64,000 bases of DNA from Bacteroidetes bacterium 2013_40CM_41_45 (GTDB lineage: Bacteria > Bacteroidota > Bacteroidia > AKYH767-A > 2013-40CM-41-45), in contig NGFH01000009.1 in assembly GCA_002215675.1 (NCBI GenBank), positions 547,501-611,500 of the forward strand, read 5' to 3'. Positions 27,123-36,304 of the stretch are shown piece after piece. The notes beneath the pieces are model-generated. The model did no database searches. It was not told the origin of the DNA and saw only the letters and a program-made list of their open reading frames with translations. Numbering within the stretch: position 1 is the first letter of the stretch; every line of letters begins with the position of its first letter. The position numbers and the translations under genes were made by a program.

Positions 27123-27332
27123 ATGAAAACAGATAAAAAAGATAAAATTGTTACACTTAAAACATATGATGATTTAGCCACTGCCACTGTCGTAAAAAGC
27201 GAGTTGAAAGCAAATGGCATAGAATCATTTTTAGAAAACGAAAATGCCGTTGGCCTGGACCCATTGGGTGGCGTGGAATTGAAAGTTTTTTCCAATGATT
27301 TAGAACGGGCTAAAGAAATAATAGAAAAATAA
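27123..27332 (+). CDS. DUF2007-family small protein
   Basis: 69 residues. KIVTLKTYDDLATATVVKSE followed by LKANGIESFLENEN and VELKVFSNDLERAKEII is the typical DUF2007 pattern: a ferredoxin-like fold whose two helices and two strands match the C-terminal 'DLERAKEIL' end. Members are described only as putative signal-transducing proteins; no ligand is known. It lies 60 bases after the ChrA fusion and 16 bases before the DUF1259 gene, so it probably belongs to one transcript with them. Confidence 0.85.
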   Translation: MKTDKKDKIVTLKTYDDLATATVVKSELKANGIESFLENENAVGLDPLGGVELKVFSNDLERAKEIIEK

Positions 27333-27348
27333 ATTCCTTATTCTCCCT

Positions 27349-28206
27349 ATGAAAAAGTTTCTTTCATTCACGGTAATAATATTATTTGCCGCCAATGCCT
27401 TTTCGCAGGACTGGTCAGCGGTTGAAAAAGTTTTTGGCAAAAAAGGGAATGTGCAGGGCGATGTTTTCAAAATCACATTTCCCCGTTCTGATATAAAAGC
27501 AAAAATCGGTGACTTCCCCATTGCCCCGGGACTTGCGCTCACCTCGTGGATTGGCATGATGAAAATGGGTGGCGCCACAATGATGATGGGCGACCTTGTT
27601 CTGCTCGACAAAGAAGTTGCTGCCGTAATTTCAAAATTACTTTCGGAAAATCTCCAGGTTACCGCACTGCATAATCATCTCGTTAACGAAACTCCGGCAA
27701 TAAAATACATTCATTTTTCAGGTACTGGCGATGCGGTGAAACTTGCACTAGAAATAAAATCAGTGATTGCCATTACAGCAACACCGCTGAGACAACCTCA
27801 ATCTCAAACACCACCCCTAAATCCTGATTGGTCAAAAGTGGAAGCCATTCTTGGCACGTCAGGAAAACACAACGGCAATCTTCTTCAATACAGTTTTCCT
27901 CGTAACGAAAAGTTAACTGAAAGCGGAATGGAAATGCCCGCTTACATGGGAATGGCAACCGGGATTAACTTTCAAATGGACAGCGCCAGGGCAGCCATCA
28001 CAGGCGATTTTGTTTTACTGGCCGATGAAGTGAATCCGGTTGTGAAAGCGCTTACAGAAAATGGAATTACAGTGACAGCAATTCACAACCACATGCTCTT
28101 TGACAACCCGCGATTGTTCATGCTTCACTTTTGGGCGGTTGATGTTCCCGAAAAATTAGCCGCGGGTTTAAAAACAGCATTAGATAAAACCAATTCTAAA
28201 AAATAA
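27349..28206 (+). CDS. Exported protein with two DUF1259 repeats
   Basis: 285 residues with a signal peptide (FLSFTVIILFAANAFS, cleavage before QDWS). The mature protein is an internal duplication: residues ~21-145 (DWSAVEKVFGKKGNVQGDVF, VTALHNHLVNETP) and ~160-280 (DWSKVEAILGTSGKHNGNLL, VTAIHNHMLFDNP) repeat the same DUF1259 (LppY/LpqO) domain, each with an HNH triad that could bind metal. The function of this family is not established. It acts in the periplasm or outside. It follows the DUF2007 gene by 16 bases. Confidence 0.88.
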   Translation: MKKFLSFTVIILFAANAFSQDWSAVEKVFGKKGNVQGDVFKITFPRSDIKAKIGDFPIAPGLALTSWIGMMKMGGATMMMGDLVLLDKEVAAVISKLLSENLQVTALHNHLVNETPAIKYIHFSGTGDAVKLALEIKSVIAITATPLRQPQSQTPPLNPDWSKVEAILGTSGKHNGNLLQYSFPRNEKLTESGMEMPAYMGMATGINFQMDSARAAITGDFVLLADEVNPVVKALTENGITVTAIHNHMLFDNPRLFMLHFWAVDVPEKLAAGLKTALDKTNSKK

Positions 28207-28250
28207 AACCTGATAAATATCGTCTTTAACTTCGTCAAACCCTATCCGAT

Positions 28251-28409
28251 ATGAAAATGCAATGTGAAGTTACAGGCAGCGGAAGGCCTATTGTGCTTGT
28301 GCCGGGCGGCTTAACCGGCTGGGTAAGCTGGGAACCATTTGTAAAAAGTTTTTCTGAAAACAGAACGGTTATCCGCGTATCTGCAAGTGTAAAATCAAAC
28401 GCTGAATGA
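28251..28409 (+). pseudogene. Alpha/beta-hydrolase N-terminal remnant
   Basis: An ATG-started frame of 52 codons reads MKMQCEVTGSGRPIVLVPGG, then LTGWVSWEPFVKSFSE and NRTVIRVSASVKSNAE. This is the opening strand, the oxyanion-loop 'LVPGG' turn and the first helix of an alpha/beta hydrolase, which would normally continue for 200 more residues with the Ser-His-Asp triad. The rest is absent: after VIRV the sequence changes and stops. The stop overlaps the next start (ATGA), so translation may couple to the thioredoxin gene. It is best seen as a deletion relic, though it could serve as a short leader frame. Confidence 0.65.
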
Positions 28410-29407
28410 AACGATCATTTTTTCTCCTGACTCTTACTTTTTATACATTTCAAATTGCCAATGCTCAGAGGACCCTTGCAGTAAGACAGGTAGGATTAAA
28501 TACAGACACGGTGCCTGCCTTAACACTGATGGATGACCCAAATCAAATACCTGAAAGGTTGAACGATTCAACCATACAATTCAATGTTCCACCCACCGGA
28601 AAAGAATGCCTTTTTATTGTGATTGACGCTGGAACAAGATGGTTTACCCGGGTATGGATTGATTCTACAATTTTACACAAGGAATTAATTATAAATTATT
28701 CGAAAGGCACTGCCACTGTAAAAGACGGAAATGAAACAGATAAGGTTTTGGAAAAATTGCTCTTAGTTAATGGTGAAGAAGATGGAACTGAATCAGACAG
28801 TGTTTCGACCGCCTATATTGCAAGGCATCCCGATTCATTTTTTTCACTGTGGTTGGTTTCACATGGGTTGAACAGAAACCATCCAAAGAAAAATCTGCCT
28901 ATTTTAGAAAGCTTAAGTTCAAGGTTAAAAACATATCCGGAATACCGCCAGATGAAAGCTGATATCACCGGGCGTAAATATCCGAACATTGGAGATACCT
29001 TTAAAGAATTTGCACTGCCCGAAAAAAATGATTCTCTTTTTGATTCGAACACAATCAAAAATAAATGGATCCTGCTTGATTTTTGGGCTACCACCTGCGG
29101 GCCCTGTATAAAATCAATGGATGCTTATGTAAGTCTGTACAAAGCGGTGGACACTTCGAAAATTGAATTTATTTCAGTCTCATTGGATCAGAAAAAAGAC
29201 AAGTGGAAGAATTCTGAAACAACGAATAAAATCATTTGGCATTCGGTATGGGAAGAGGATAATTTCTATGGGAACTTATGCCTTAATTATAATGTATATT
29301 CAATACCTTTTTTTATCCTCTTCGACAACGAAAAAAAAATAGTCTTTATAAAAGACGGAGCAGATGAAATTGAAAATATTAAAAAGACTCTGCTATCAAT
29401 CAAATAG
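28406..29407 (+). CDS. TlpA-like thioredoxin-family protein
   Basis: 333 residues with a signal peptide (SFFLLTLTFYTFQIANA). The N-terminal ~200 residues are a helical and strand-rich region like those preceding TlpA/ResA domains in Bacteroidota. Residues ~205-333 are the thioredoxin domain, with DFWATTCGPCIKSMDAYV holding the CGPC redox pair. A cis-proline-type loop is in YNVYSIPFFILFDNE. It should be periplasmic or lipid-anchored and reduce disulfides, for example in cytochrome maturation. The start overlaps the hydrolase remnant by four bases. No cytochrome genes lie near, so the target is unknown. Confidence 0.87.
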   Translation: MKRSFFLLTLTFYTFQIANAQRTLAVRQVGLNTDTVPALTLMDDPNQIPERLNDSTIQFNVPPTGKECLFIVIDAGTRWFTRVWIDSTILHKELIINYSKGTATVKDGNETDKVLEKLLLVNGEEDGTESDSVSTAYIARHPDSFFSLWLVSHGLNRNHPKKNLPILESLSSRLKTYPEYRQMKADITGRKYPNIGDTFKEFALPEKNDSLFDSNTIKNKWILLDFWATTCGPCIKSMDAYVSLYKAVDTSKIEFISVSLDQKKDKWKNSETTNKIIWHSVWEEDNFYGNLCLNYNVYSIPFFILFDNEKKIVFIKDGADEIENIKKTLLSIK

Positions 29408-29724
29408 AAAACGAATTTATGGAGCAATCAAGAAAAGGAAAAGAGAACTGTGACGCCTTATAACATCCTTTTAAAACTTTGTTAAGCTTTTATCTGTCCC
29501 CATCGGTGCAACCAAAATCGGCATAATAGCGTCTTATCAAAAGGCAGTGGTGGCGGTAATTACAGCGGATGTGCCGGATAATTTTCCGGTTTAAGAATTT
29601 CTTGTATCACATATTTGGTGTTTCACCCTTCAATACATGGTGTTCACCAAAATCCGGGAAAGTATTTTTGACTTACTATATACAAATATTCTATTTTTGA
29701 ACTATCAAATCTAACCCGCAAACC
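29408..29724. other. Intergenic region before the first tandem surface gene
   Basis: About 317 bases with no credible gene. It contains only a 14-codon frame starting near 29419 (MEQSRKGKENCDAL). The 3' part carries the promoter for the gene at 29725. No stable terminator hairpin was found after 29407. Confidence 0.55.
29667..29699 (+). promoter_or_regulatory. Promoter of the 29725 surface protein
   Basis: TTTG (29667-29670), 21 bases, then TATTTTTG (29692-29699) gives a full Bacteroidota -33/-7 promoter, 25 bases before the start codon. A second TATTTTTG overlaps the -33 at 29663-29670. Confidence 0.65.
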
Positions 29725-32700
29725 ATGAAAACACTACGTACTCTTTTGGGATGTTTTTTTATCATTTCGACAATTTCTGCTCAAACTGTAAATCCGTTAC
29801 CTGCTTCGGGATGCCACGAAGGAAAATGCCTGAACGTAATGTCGAAGGCGCACGACGCCTCGCGCGATGGCGATGGCGTACTGGGGCAGATATACAACCA
29901 AACTTTATGCGGATTGAATTATACCGCTGCATCGACTATGGTAACGCAGCGTTACACGCCTGCACCGGGCGTAGGGCTTCCGGCAACATTGCCTATTACG
30001 CTTCCTCCCTGTGTTGGCCCCAACGGAATGAATATTCTGCAAGCATATGTTTGGTGGATTGTAAGCTACGATGCAGCTTCGTCTCTTACTCCTACCCTTT
30101 CCATTACAAATCCTAATTCACAAACCAATACATACAACGCAACTCTTGCCGGAACAGCCGGCCCAAAATGCTGGGGCGAAATAGGCACGCGCATTTTCAG
30201 AGCCGATGTAACTACCAACATCAGCGGCAGCGGTAATTATGTGCTTAACATTACCGGCAACACAGTTTACGAAACTGATGGTATTACGCTTCTGATTATT
30301 TACCGCGACCCGTTTGCAATCTACCAGGGCAACCTGATTATTCATGACGGGTTAATTACTGGCATAGGAAACGCTGTTACTCAAACCATAAATAATTTTA
30401 CTGCCTGTGCAAACTCATCGTATGGAAATGGATTTACAATTACGTCAGACAATCAGGACAATGTTATTCCTCCCACACATGATATTACGGTTAACAGCAT
30501 AGCTACAACTTTCCCGAATCTCTTTTGGAATTTTGACACGGCATCAGCGAGTATTCTTGCTGCCCAGACAACTTCCGATTTCGGAATTGCCCCTAACACC
30601 GGTGATTGCTATTCGTGGGGAGTAATGGGATTGTATTACCAGACAACTACTTGTGTTACCTGCACTCCTGCTAATCCTCTTAGCTTAAGCTTCCAGCACC
30701 AGAATGCAAACTGCGGACAGAATAACGGCTCGGCCACTGTAACTGCTACGGGAGGAATTCCTCCGTATACGTATTCGTGGAGCACAGTGCCTCCTCAAAC
30801 CACGGCTACAGCCACAAATCTTGGAGCGGGAACCTACTACGTTACCGTAACCGATTCATCGGGTTGCTTCTCTGCTACGGACTCCGTTGTAATAACCGAC
30901 CCGGGCAATATGGTGCTGAGCACTACAAGTACCAACGTTCTTTGCCACGGCCTTTCAACAGGAAATGCATCCGTTACCATTGTCAGCGGTGGCGCACCCG
31001 GCTTTACATATTCATGGAACACTTCCCCGGTACAAACTTCTGCTTCAGCTTCAAACATGCCGGCTGGAAATTACGTGGTGGTAGTTACTGATGCTAACAA
31101 TTGCACGGCTACTGCATCTGTTCAAATTACCGAGCCGCCACAAATCACCATAACATTCAATAATTTCTCTCACACCTCATGCGGAAATGATAACGGGTCC
31201 ATTTCACCTGACTATGCAGGAGGCGTTGGTCCTTATAACTATTCATGGAATACGGTACCCGTTCAGACCACTGCGTCTATAAGCAATCTTGCTGCAGGAA
31301 CGTATACGGTTGCTGTGACTGATGCAAATGGCTGTACGGTTTCGGCAAGCTTCACTATAAACTCTTCAGCGCCTCCCACAGTGCTGACGTCAGCAACTCC
31401 CCCTGACATTTGCGTTGGACAGTCGACAACAATTTCTGCTATAGGTGCAAATACATACGCGTGGTCGCCGGCTGCAACGTTGAGCTCATCTACGGGAAGT
31501 TCTGTTACTGCCAATCCTGTTGTTACTACTACATACCAGGTTATAGGAACAGACCTTGCAGGCTGCACGGATACTGCTTTCATAACGGTAACGGTAAACC
31601 CGCTTCCGCTGGTTGCTTCACCTCCCTCACCGGAAATTTGTGCGGGCGGAACGGTGACGATAACCATGTCAGGGGCAGATTATTACCGCTGGTCCCCTCA
31701 AACAGGACTTAGCAATCCCAATGGCCCTGACAGTACTTCTGTTGATGCTACATTAAATACTACCACAACCTATACCGTTACTGGATTTTCGCTTGAGGGC
31801 TGTTCTGCAACGACAACCGTAACCGTAACTGTTAACCCTATTCCCGTTCCGGTCATCACACCCGATGGCCCTACTTCATTCTGTGCCGGTGGTTCTGTTA
31901 ATCTCACCGCAAGCGGTGGAACAAGTTTCCTCTGGTCAAATAATTCAACCGGAGCGACTATCGCGGTCAATGCCTCGGGAACGTATACCGTTACCGTTAC
32001 TGCAAATAACTGTACCGCATCCACGTCACAAATTGTAACGGTTAATCCATTGCCTTCCGCAGTAATTTCTCCTGCAGGCCCTGTTTTGATTTGTTCAAAC
32101 AATACCGCTACACTTACTGCTAACAGCGGCCCGGGTTATACATATCAATGGTATATGAATAATACTGTTCTTACCGGTGAAATCAACCAGCAGTTAAGCG
32201 TTTCCACAATAGGATTGTATTCTGTTATTGTTACTGATGCCAATAACTGTTCTGCAAGTTCATCGCAGGTGCAGGTTCTGCAGGGAACGGGACCAGTGGT
32301 TACCATCCTGGGACCGCCCCAGGTAGGCTGTTTGCAGAATACCATTTACATTGGTTATGGCCCGCAGAGTGCAACGCTCACTGCAGTAAGCTCTACTGCT
32401 GTATCGTATCTCTGGTCAACCGGAGCTACAACGCAATCTATCTCTGTAACAACTTCAGGCACCTACAGTGTAACGGCTTATGATGTTAACGGCTGCCCGT
32501 CAGATTCAACCCCGGATTCGCAAATCACTATTACCGTAATTGACATCCGCTGCGGGCATGGCTTGAAGAAAATTTTATTCTGTCACGTTCCGGAAGGGAA
32601 TCCCGGTAATCCTCAAACCATTTGCATTCCTGCAACTGCCGTAGCTATGCACCTGGCATTGCACCAGTATGATTGCATCGGCCCTTGCTCACTATACTAT

Positions 32701-32967
32701 AGAATGGCAGATATGAATGAGGACGATTTGAACGGTTTGGTTTCGATTTATCCGAATCCATCTAACAACACGTTTACCATAACCACCAATATGCATTCCG
32801 GTGAAGCGGTTCAATTGAAAGTGTTTGACGTGACAGGGCGAATGGTTTACTCAGAAAATATTCTCTCGGAAAAAACAGAAATTGGCGCTGACTTAGGTAA
32901 AGGTGTCTACCATGTTGAAATTATTTCGGGTGAAACATCTGCTGTATATAAGATTGTAAAATTATAA
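29725..32967 (+). CDS. Secreted Ig/SprB-repeat protein with type A type IX tail
   Basis: 1080 residues with a signal peptide (LRTLLGCFFIISTISAQ). An unrecognised N-terminal domain of ~290 residues (CHEGKCLNVMSKAHDASRDG, AYVWWIVSYDAAS) is followed by SprB-like repeats (GGIPPYTYSW, GTYYVTVTDSSGC, GNYVVVVTDANNC, GTYTVAVTDANGC) and Ig-like repeats (CVGQSTTISAIGANTYAWSP). A Cys/His-rich stretch (RCGHGLKKILFCHVPEGNPG, HLALHQYDCIGPC) precedes the type A sorting domain (VSIYPNPSNNTF, VFDVTGRMVYSE). It should be carried outside by the type IX system. SprB repeats occur in gliding adhesins, but a gliding role here is inference. The C-terminal ~300 residues recur in the next gene. Confidence 0.9.
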   Translation: MKTLRTLLGCFFIISTISAQTVNPLPASGCHEGKCLNVMSKAHDASRDGDGVLGQIYNQTLCGLNYTAASTMVTQRYTPAPGVGLPATLPITLPPCVGPNGMNILQAYVWWIVSYDAASSLTPTLSITNPNSQTNTYNATLAGTAGPKCWGEIGTRIFRADVTTNISGSGNYVLNITGNTVYETDGITLLIIYRDPFAIYQGNLIIHDGLITGIGNAVTQTINNFTACANSSYGNGFTITSDNQDNVIPPTHDITVNSIATTFPNLFWNFDTASASILAAQTTSDFGIAPNTGDCYSWGVMGLYYQTTTCVTCTPANPLSLSFQHQNANCGQNNGSATVTATGGIPPYTYSWSTVPPQTTATATNLGAGTYYVTVTDSSGCFSATDSVVITDPGNMVLSTTSTNVLCHGLSTGNASVTIVSGGAPGFTYSWNTSPVQTSASASNMPAGNYVVVVTDANNCTATASVQITEPPQITITFNNFSHTSCGNDNGSISPDYAGGVGPYNYSWNTVPVQTTASISNLAAGTYTVAVTDANGCTVSASFTINSSAPPTVLTSATPPDICVGQSTTISAIGANTYAWSPAATLSSSTGSSVTANPVVTTTYQVIGTDLAGCTDTAFITVTVNPLPLVASPPSPEICAGGTVTITMSGADYYRWSPQTGLSNPNGPDSTSVDATLNTTTTYTVTGFSLEGCSATTTVTVTVNPIPVPVITPDGPTSFCAGGSVNLTASGGTSFLWSNNSTGATIAVNASGTYTVTVTANNCTASTSQIVTVNPLPSAVISPAGPVLICSNNTATLTANSGPGYTYQWYMNNTVLTGEINQQLSVSTIGLYSVIVTDANNCSASSSQVQVLQGTGPVVTILGPPQVGCLQNTIYIGYGPQSATLTAVSSTAVSYLWSTGATTQSISVTTSGTYSVTAYDVNGCPSDSTPDSQITITVIDIRCGHGLKKILFCHVPEGNPGNPQTICIPATAVAMHLALHQYDCIGPCSLYYRMADMNEDDLNGLVSIYPNPSNNTFTITTNMHSGEAVQLKVFDVTGRMVYSENILSEKTEIGADLGKGVYHVEIISGETSAVYKIVKL
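32062..32964 (+). repeat. C-terminal cassette, copy 1
   Basis: Codes for about 300 residues, from VISPAGPVLICSNN to the end of the sorting domain, that recur in the next gene (35395-36294). The most conserved block, GCLQNTIYIGYGPQS to HVPEGNPGNPQT, is nearly identical in protein and similar in DNA, showing tandem gene duplication. Confidence 0.85.
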
Positions 32968-32972
32968 CGATG

Positions 32973-33005
32973 AAAAACTCCTCTCCTGGTGAGAGGAGTT
33001 TTTTT
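32973..33005 (+). terminator. Intrinsic terminator between the two surface genes
   Basis: AACTCCTCTC (32976-32985) and GAGAGGAGTT (32991-33000) pair perfectly around a five-base loop, followed by seven T in all. It is the strongest terminator in the window and separates the two paralogous genes into independent transcripts. Confidence 0.92.
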
Positions 33006-33075
33006 GTATATTTAACTTCTCATCAACCTTAAATTCTAAACTTCAAACAACAAATTTCAAACCCCGTATCGCTCC

Positions 33076-36000
33076 ATGAAAAATTTACTCGCAACAATTT
33101 TGATTTTGATTTTCCCATTTCATGTTTTACTTGCACAGCCTGGTTGCCCTAATGTAACTGTTGCGCCGACCAACGTTTCAATCTGCAGCGGCTGCACTAT
33201 GCTTTCGGCCACCGTGCAAGGAACCGTTGCTACAACTTCGTATGCTGTAGATAGCATTCCGTATACACCGTTTTCATTCAATTCGGGGACCCCGCTTCTT
33301 ATTGGCATTGACGACCACTGGTCTGACACTATTCCGCTTCCTTTCTGTTTTGATTTTTTCGGAACCACTTACACGAAGTGCATTGTCGGCTCCAATGGAT
33401 GCATCGGGTTTAATATTATTAATGCAAACACCTATAATACCTGGCCCATAAATGCTGCTATCCCATCCATCACTCCTGCCGACATGCTTAATACGATTAT
33501 GGGCCCCTGGCACGATGTCGACCCAAGTGTTACTACGGATACCGTACAATTTTATGAGCTGCAGGGAACGGCTCCATGCAGGCGGCTTGTGGTTTCATGG
33601 TATCACGTTCCAATGTTTCAATGCAATAACCTTATCGCTACTCACCAGATTGTATTGTATGAAACAACCAATATCATAGAAATTTATATTCAGGATAAAC
33701 CCATTTGTATTACGTGGAACGCTGCCGCAGCCATTGAAGGAATCCAGGATAATACAGGCACCCAGGCCTATGTGGTTCCCGGAAGAAATTATCCCTCCGT
33801 TTGGACTGCAACAAATGATGCATGGCGTTTTACTCCTTCCGGTACGCCTCAATATTCATTTGGATGGTACCAGGGAAGTAATCTTATAAGCAGTAATGAT
33901 ACTGTTACCGTGTGTCCCAGCGCCACCACTACGTATACTGCTCAGTTGGTAAACAATGCCTGTGGCGGACCGGTTACCGTAAGTGCTCAAGCAACCGTTA
34001 CTGTAAATCCTGCATTTTCCCTCGCAACAACTTCCACACCCACGATTTGCAATGGAAACAACGGAACAGCATCTGTGACCATCACGGGTGGAGCGCCACA
34101 GTTTTCTTTTGCATGGAGCACCACTCCGATTCAAACCACGCAAACTGCTACGGGACTTGCTGCGGGTTCATATACGGTTACTGTTACTGATGCTAACGGC
34201 TGCACAGGAACTTCTACGGTTGTTGTCAACTCAACAAGTTCACTTAATGTAAGTGCATCGGTTACCGGGCCAAACCCGATTTGTATGGGTCAAAACACTA
34301 CTATCACTTCAAACATAACAGGAGGAACTCCTCCATATAATTATTCATGGACTCCTTCGGCAACGCTGAGTTCATCCACATCACAATCGGCAATCGCTAC
34401 ACCAACTGCAACAACCACATATACAATCAGCATAACAGATTCAAACAATTGTGTGTCTGTTGCAACGGTTGCTGTTACTGTAAATCCTCTGCCGACTGTA
34501 ACTCCCTGCAGCAATACTTCTATTTGCGTTGGTGATTCTTCCTTGCTTTGTGTAACTGGAGCCGACAGCTATACGTGGTCTCCTGCAACAGGATTGAGCG
34601 CAACCACCGGCAGCAGCGTAATGGCAAGTCCTGCGGTAACGACAACCTATACGATTATCGGGCAGAATAATAATACACTCTGTTCAGACACGGCTTCCAT
34701 CACCGTTACAGTAAATCCGCTTCCGCTCGTTGCTACGCCTCCTGCCCCAGTCATCTGCTCCGGCAGCTCAGTGCAAATATGCATGTCAGGTGCACTGACC
34801 TATCATTGGCAACCACAAAGCGGAATCACCAGCGCTTCCGGGCCTGACAGTTCTTGCGTTACAGTTACTCTGACTTCAACCGCCACATATACGGTAACAG
34901 GATTTTCAGCAGAAGGATGTTCTGCAAGCATTACCGTTACAGTTACTGTTAACCCGAACCCGGTTCCTGTAATTATTCCGCAAGGGCCCCTGGTTTTCTG
35001 CTCAGGAGGTTCAGTTAACCTGCAGGCAACTCCGACCGGAACGTATGTATGGAACAATTCTGCTTCTACACAAATCATTAATGTAACCGCAAGCGGAACA
35101 TTTACGGTTACCGTTACCGATGCCAATGGATGTTCAGGAATTTCTGCTCCGGTCAGTGTAACAGTTAACCCGTTGCCAACGCCAACCATTTCGCCTGCAA
35201 TTCCGATATTCTGCCAGGGCGATTCTGCTATTCTCACTGCTGGCGGCGGAACAAGTTTCTTGTGGTCAAACAACAGTTCATCACAAAACATAATTGTATA
35301 TACCAGCGGAACGTACACTGTAACAGTAACCGATAGCAACGGATGTATCAGTTCAACTTCAGTAAATGTTACAGCCAGTCCTCCGCCTCCTGCAGTTATT
35401 TCTCCTGCCGGGCCTATTTTGATTTGTTCAAATAATCCTGCAACTCTTACTGCTAACAGCGGCCCCGGGTATACTTACCAGTGGTACTTAGATGGTAATC
35501 CAATAGCCGGCGCTGTTAATGCGCAATATTCTACTTCAACTACAGGAATGTATTCTGTACGCGTTACAGATGCAGCCGGCTGCACATCGCTGTCACAGGA
35601 AGTGCAGGTTATGCAAGGCTTAGGTCCTGATGTAGTTATTGTAGGCCCTCCGGCTTTTGGATGTCTGCAAAACACCATCTATATTGGTTACGGTCCTCAA
35701 AGCATTACGCTTACTGCTGTTAGCAGCACTGCCGTATCATATTTATGGTCTACAGGCGCAACAACACAATCTATTTCTGTTACAACCTCTGGCACGTACA
35801 GTGTTACTGCTTATGATGTTAACGGTTGCCCGTCTCCGCAAACACCAGAGTCCCAAATAACAATTAACGTTATTGATATCCGTTGCGGGCATGGTTTGAA
35901 GAAAATTATTCTCTGCCACGTTCCGGAAGGAAACCCCGGTAACCCGCAGACATTATGCCTTGCACCTTCGGCAATTCCTCATCACCTGGAGCATCATCAA

Positions 36001-36297
36001 TACGATTGTCTCGGGCCTTGTTCACTATACTATCAGCGTACAAGCTCCCCAATGGATGATGAGCTAAAAGTTACGCTCTATCCTAATCCATTCAGCAATA
36101 CATTTATAGTAAGCATTGACAATCCGGACGGGGAAAATATTATAATGAATATGTATGACGTAACGGGAAGAGCAATTATTTCGGGAATGAAGCTTACCGA
36201 CAACATTGAACTTGGCGCTGACCTTAGCAAGGGTGTTTACAATGTTGAAATCATTGTGGGAGAAAAACGAGACTTCTACAAAATTGTAAAGCTCTGA
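33076..36297 (+). CDS. Secreted Ig/SprB-repeat protein with type A type IX tail, paralogue
   Basis: 1073 residues with a signal peptide (LATILILIFPFHVLLAQ). The N-terminal ~260 residues have the 'IPLPFCFDFFGTTYTKCIVG' and SNGCIGFN pattern of nidogen-like or glycan-recognition modules at the head of Bacteroidota surface proteins. SprB-like repeats (GGAPQFSFAW, GSYTVTVTDANGC, GTFTVTVTDANGC) and Ig-like modules follow, then the Cys/His-rich segment (RCGHGLKKIILCHVPEGNPG, HHLEHHQYDC) and a type A sorting tail (VTLYPNPFSNTF, MYDVTGRAI). It differs from its neighbour at the head and matches it at the tail, so the pair has a shared export or anchoring end and divergent binding ends. The stop is seven bases from the convergent asnB stop. 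Confidence 0.9.
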   Translation: MKNLLATILILIFPFHVLLAQPGCPNVTVAPTNVSICSGCTMLSATVQGTVATTSYAVDSIPYTPFSFNSGTPLLIGIDDHWSDTIPLPFCFDFFGTTYTKCIVGSNGCIGFNIINANTYNTWPINAAIPSITPADMLNTIMGPWHDVDPSVTTDTVQFYELQGTAPCRRLVVSWYHVPMFQCNNLIATHQIVLYETTNIIEIYIQDKPICITWNAAAAIEGIQDNTGTQAYVVPGRNYPSVWTATNDAWRFTPSGTPQYSFGWYQGSNLISSNDTVTVCPSATTTYTAQLVNNACGGPVTVSAQATVTVNPAFSLATTSTPTICNGNNGTASVTITGGAPQFSFAWSTTPIQTTQTATGLAAGSYTVTVTDANGCTGTSTVVVNSTSSLNVSASVTGPNPICMGQNTTITSNITGGTPPYNYSWTPSATLSSSTSQSAIATPTATTTYTISITDSNNCVSVATVAVTVNPLPTVTPCSNTSICVGDSSLLCVTGADSYTWSPATGLSATTGSSVMASPAVTTTYTIIGQNNNTLCSDTASITVTVNPLPLVATPPAPVICSGSSVQICMSGALTYHWQPQSGITSASGPDSSCVTVTLTSTATYTVTGFSAEGCSASITVTVTVNPNPVPVIIPQGPLVFCSGGSVNLQATPTGTYVWNNSASTQIINVTASGTFTVTVTDANGCSGISAPVSVTVNPLPTPTISPAIPIFCQGDSAILTAGGGTSFLWSNNSSSQNIIVYTSGTYTVTVTDSNGCISSTSVNVTASPPPPAVISPAGPILICSNNPATLTANSGPGYTYQWYLDGNPIAGAVNAQYSTSTTGMYSVRVTDAAGCTSLSQEVQVMQGLGPDVVIVGPPAFGCLQNTIYIGYGPQSITLTAVSSTAVSYLWSTGATTQSISVTTSGTYSVTAYDVNGCPSPQTPESQITINVIDIRCGHGLKKIILCHVPEGNPGNPQTLCLAPSAIPHHLEHHQYDCLGPCSLYYQRTSSPMDDELKVTLYPNPFSNTFIVSIDNPDGENIIMNMYDVTGRAIISGMKLTDNIELGADLSKGVYNVEIIVGEKRDFYKIVKL
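35395..36294 (+). repeat. C-terminal cassette, copy 2
   Basis: Second copy of the ~300-residue end shared with the upstream gene (32062-32964), including GCLQNTIYIGYGPQS, RCGHGLKKI and HVPEGNPGNPQT. Spacing and order of modules are the same in both copies. Confidence 0.85.
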
Positions 36298-36304
36298 TTT
36301 AAGC

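Noticed and set aside
29408-29724. Search for a tRNA or small RNA in this gap
   Set aside because: No cloverleaf or conserved arm sequences were found; only the promoter is supported.
34803-35339. 178-codon minus-strand frame in the second surface gene
   Set aside because: A shadow created by repeated Thr/Val codons; its valine- and threonine-rich translation mirrors the sense repeats.
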